Positions 63,565 through 64,000 of a stretch of DNA of 64,000 bases are shown in pieces. The stretch is from an uncultured Anaeromyxobacter sp. Lineage in GTDB: Bacteria; Myxococcota; Myxococcia; Myxococcales; Anaeromyxobacteraceae. The notes beneath the pieces were generated by a model that saw only the letters and a list, made by a program, of their open reading frames with translations, did no database searches and was not told where the DNA came from. Position 1 is the stretch's first letter. The number at the start of each line of letters is the position of its first letter. The position numbers and the translations under genes were made by a program. Location: contig CAIQRS010000010.1 in assembly GCA_903874275.1 (NCBI GenBank), positions 58,480 to 122,479 of the forward strand. Direction: 5' to 3'.

Positions 63565-63736
63565 CGACGCGGTCCGGTTGCGCCACATGCTGGACGCCGC
63601 CCGAAAGGCGGTCGAGCAGGCGGCTGGCAGGTCGCGCGAGCAGGTCGAGGCCGACGAGATCGGGCAACTCGCGCTGGCCCGCCTGCTCGAGATCGTGGGT
63701 GAGGCCGCCGGCAAGGTGTCGCCAGCGTTCCGAAAA
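63551..63736 (+). pseudogene. HEPN (DUF86) toxin remnant
   Basis: The frame from the ATG at 63551 begins MSQHDDAVRLRHMLDAARKA and continues RLLEIVGEAAGKVSPAFRKG, the N-terminal half of DUF86/HEPN proteins. The conserved RNase motif (Rx4-6H, in the part that reads like MRNRLIHGY) is missing, since the frame after KVSPAF is unrelated until its stop at 63916. Without that motif the toxin is inactive. Confidence 0.65.
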
Positions 63737-63863
63737 GGCGCGGGAAAAGTCGGAGGCGTTCGAGACGACGGAGAAGGTGATGCAGACGTTTCGGATTCCT
63801 CGGGAGCTCGTGGGGAGGCTCCGGGCAGAGGCGGACCGGAGGGGGCTCGATCTCGCCGCCTAG
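63732..63863 (+). pseudogene. Ribbon-helix-helix antitoxin-like fragment
   Basis: In another frame the bases right after the HEPN break encode EKVMQTFRIPRELVGRLRAE followed by ADRRGLDLAA and a stop. This looks like the N-terminal part of a ribbon-helix-helix DNA-binding protein (FRIPRELVxRLRxEAxRRGLDL). No start of its own is evident and it stops early, so it is a fragment fused to the HEPN remnant by a deletion. Confidence 0.45.
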
Positions 63864-63881
63864 AGACGCGAGCAGGTAAAA

Positions 63882-64000
63882 TCACGCGGCTCTACGCAGG
63901 GCTTCGAGATTGTTGATGGCGGCGCAGCGGCGAACGTCGAGGGTGTTCTTGCGGGCGCCCTTGTAACGGGCCCTGGGCCCCTGAACGGCTCCGATGCGAG
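63882..64000 (-). mobile_element. C-terminal end of a DDE transposase, cut by the window edge
   Basis: Read on the minus strand from the window edge, the last 39 codons give GPRARYKGARKNTLDVRRC, AAINNLEALRRAA and a stop at 63882-63884. The RARYxGxRKN and AxxNL blocks occur at the C-terminus of DDE transposases of IS5/IS1182-like families. The rest of the insertion sequence lies outside the window and the exact family cannot be decided. Confidence 0.6.

Overview
The window is about 70% G+C, with short intergenic gaps, many lipoproteins and outer-membrane barrels, three PAS/CHASE histidine kinases and a cytochrome bc operon with a multihaem cytochrome. That fits a Myxococcota bacterium close to Anaeromyxobacter. 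This placement is an inference from gene content and base composition, not from a marker gene.

Layout. 1-3 kb: the tail of a secreted alpha/beta hydrolase, then a FadL-type porin. 3-12 kb: housekeeping genes (a YgiB/YgiC-like pair, glycogen debranching enzyme, metallo-beta-lactamase-fold hydrolase, prolyl oligopeptidase, sirtuin, SlyD-like isomerase). 12-14 kb: a SYLF protein with an Omp85-like barrel. 13.9-19.9 kb: a tightly packed minus-strand operon running tryptophanase, hydrolase, receiver-domain protein, barrel, KUP potassium transporter, TetR regulator. 20-27 kb: pyruvate carboxylase, a CHASE hybrid kinase and a lipoprotein. 27-31 kb: a fold-back repeat, small zinc-ribbon genes, a C-terminally short HtpX, NhaR and TerC. 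31.7-35.9 kb: cytochrome b, Rieske protein and an eight-haem cytochrome with HEAT and TPR segments. 36-46 kb: cell-wall L,D-transpeptidases, a PAS kinase, a B12-binding radical SAM enzyme, an enoyl-reductase-like SDR, a methyltransferase and a DUF885-like peptidase.

From about 46 kb the content becomes accessory. The main point of interest is a RiPP-like locus at 49.1-51.4 kb. It has two precursor peptide genes made by a 317-bp tandem duplication, followed by overlapping genes for an HprK-like kinase, a PqqD-like recognition protein (B1) and a transglutaminase-like leader peptidase (B2). This is the kinase-type lasso-peptide toolkit, but no asparagine-synthetase-like cyclase or transporter lies in the window. 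Both precursors end in Ser and carry a W-x2-P-x-I-x7-T segment with the spacing of kinase-type lasso leaders.

At 55.9-60.5 kb there is a duplicated module: an HTH gene, a secreted lipoprotein, and a 55-56 residue peptide whose glycine-rich C-terminus is identical in both copies and is preceded by Y-x2-P-x-I-x9-T. These are candidate precursors of a second type. The right end holds an AraC regulator, a Fic protein, a tyrosine-recombinase remnant overlapping a 45-base tRNA-Phe 3' fragment, a broken MNT/HEPN pair and a transposase tail. This is the debris expected at the edge of an old genomic island.
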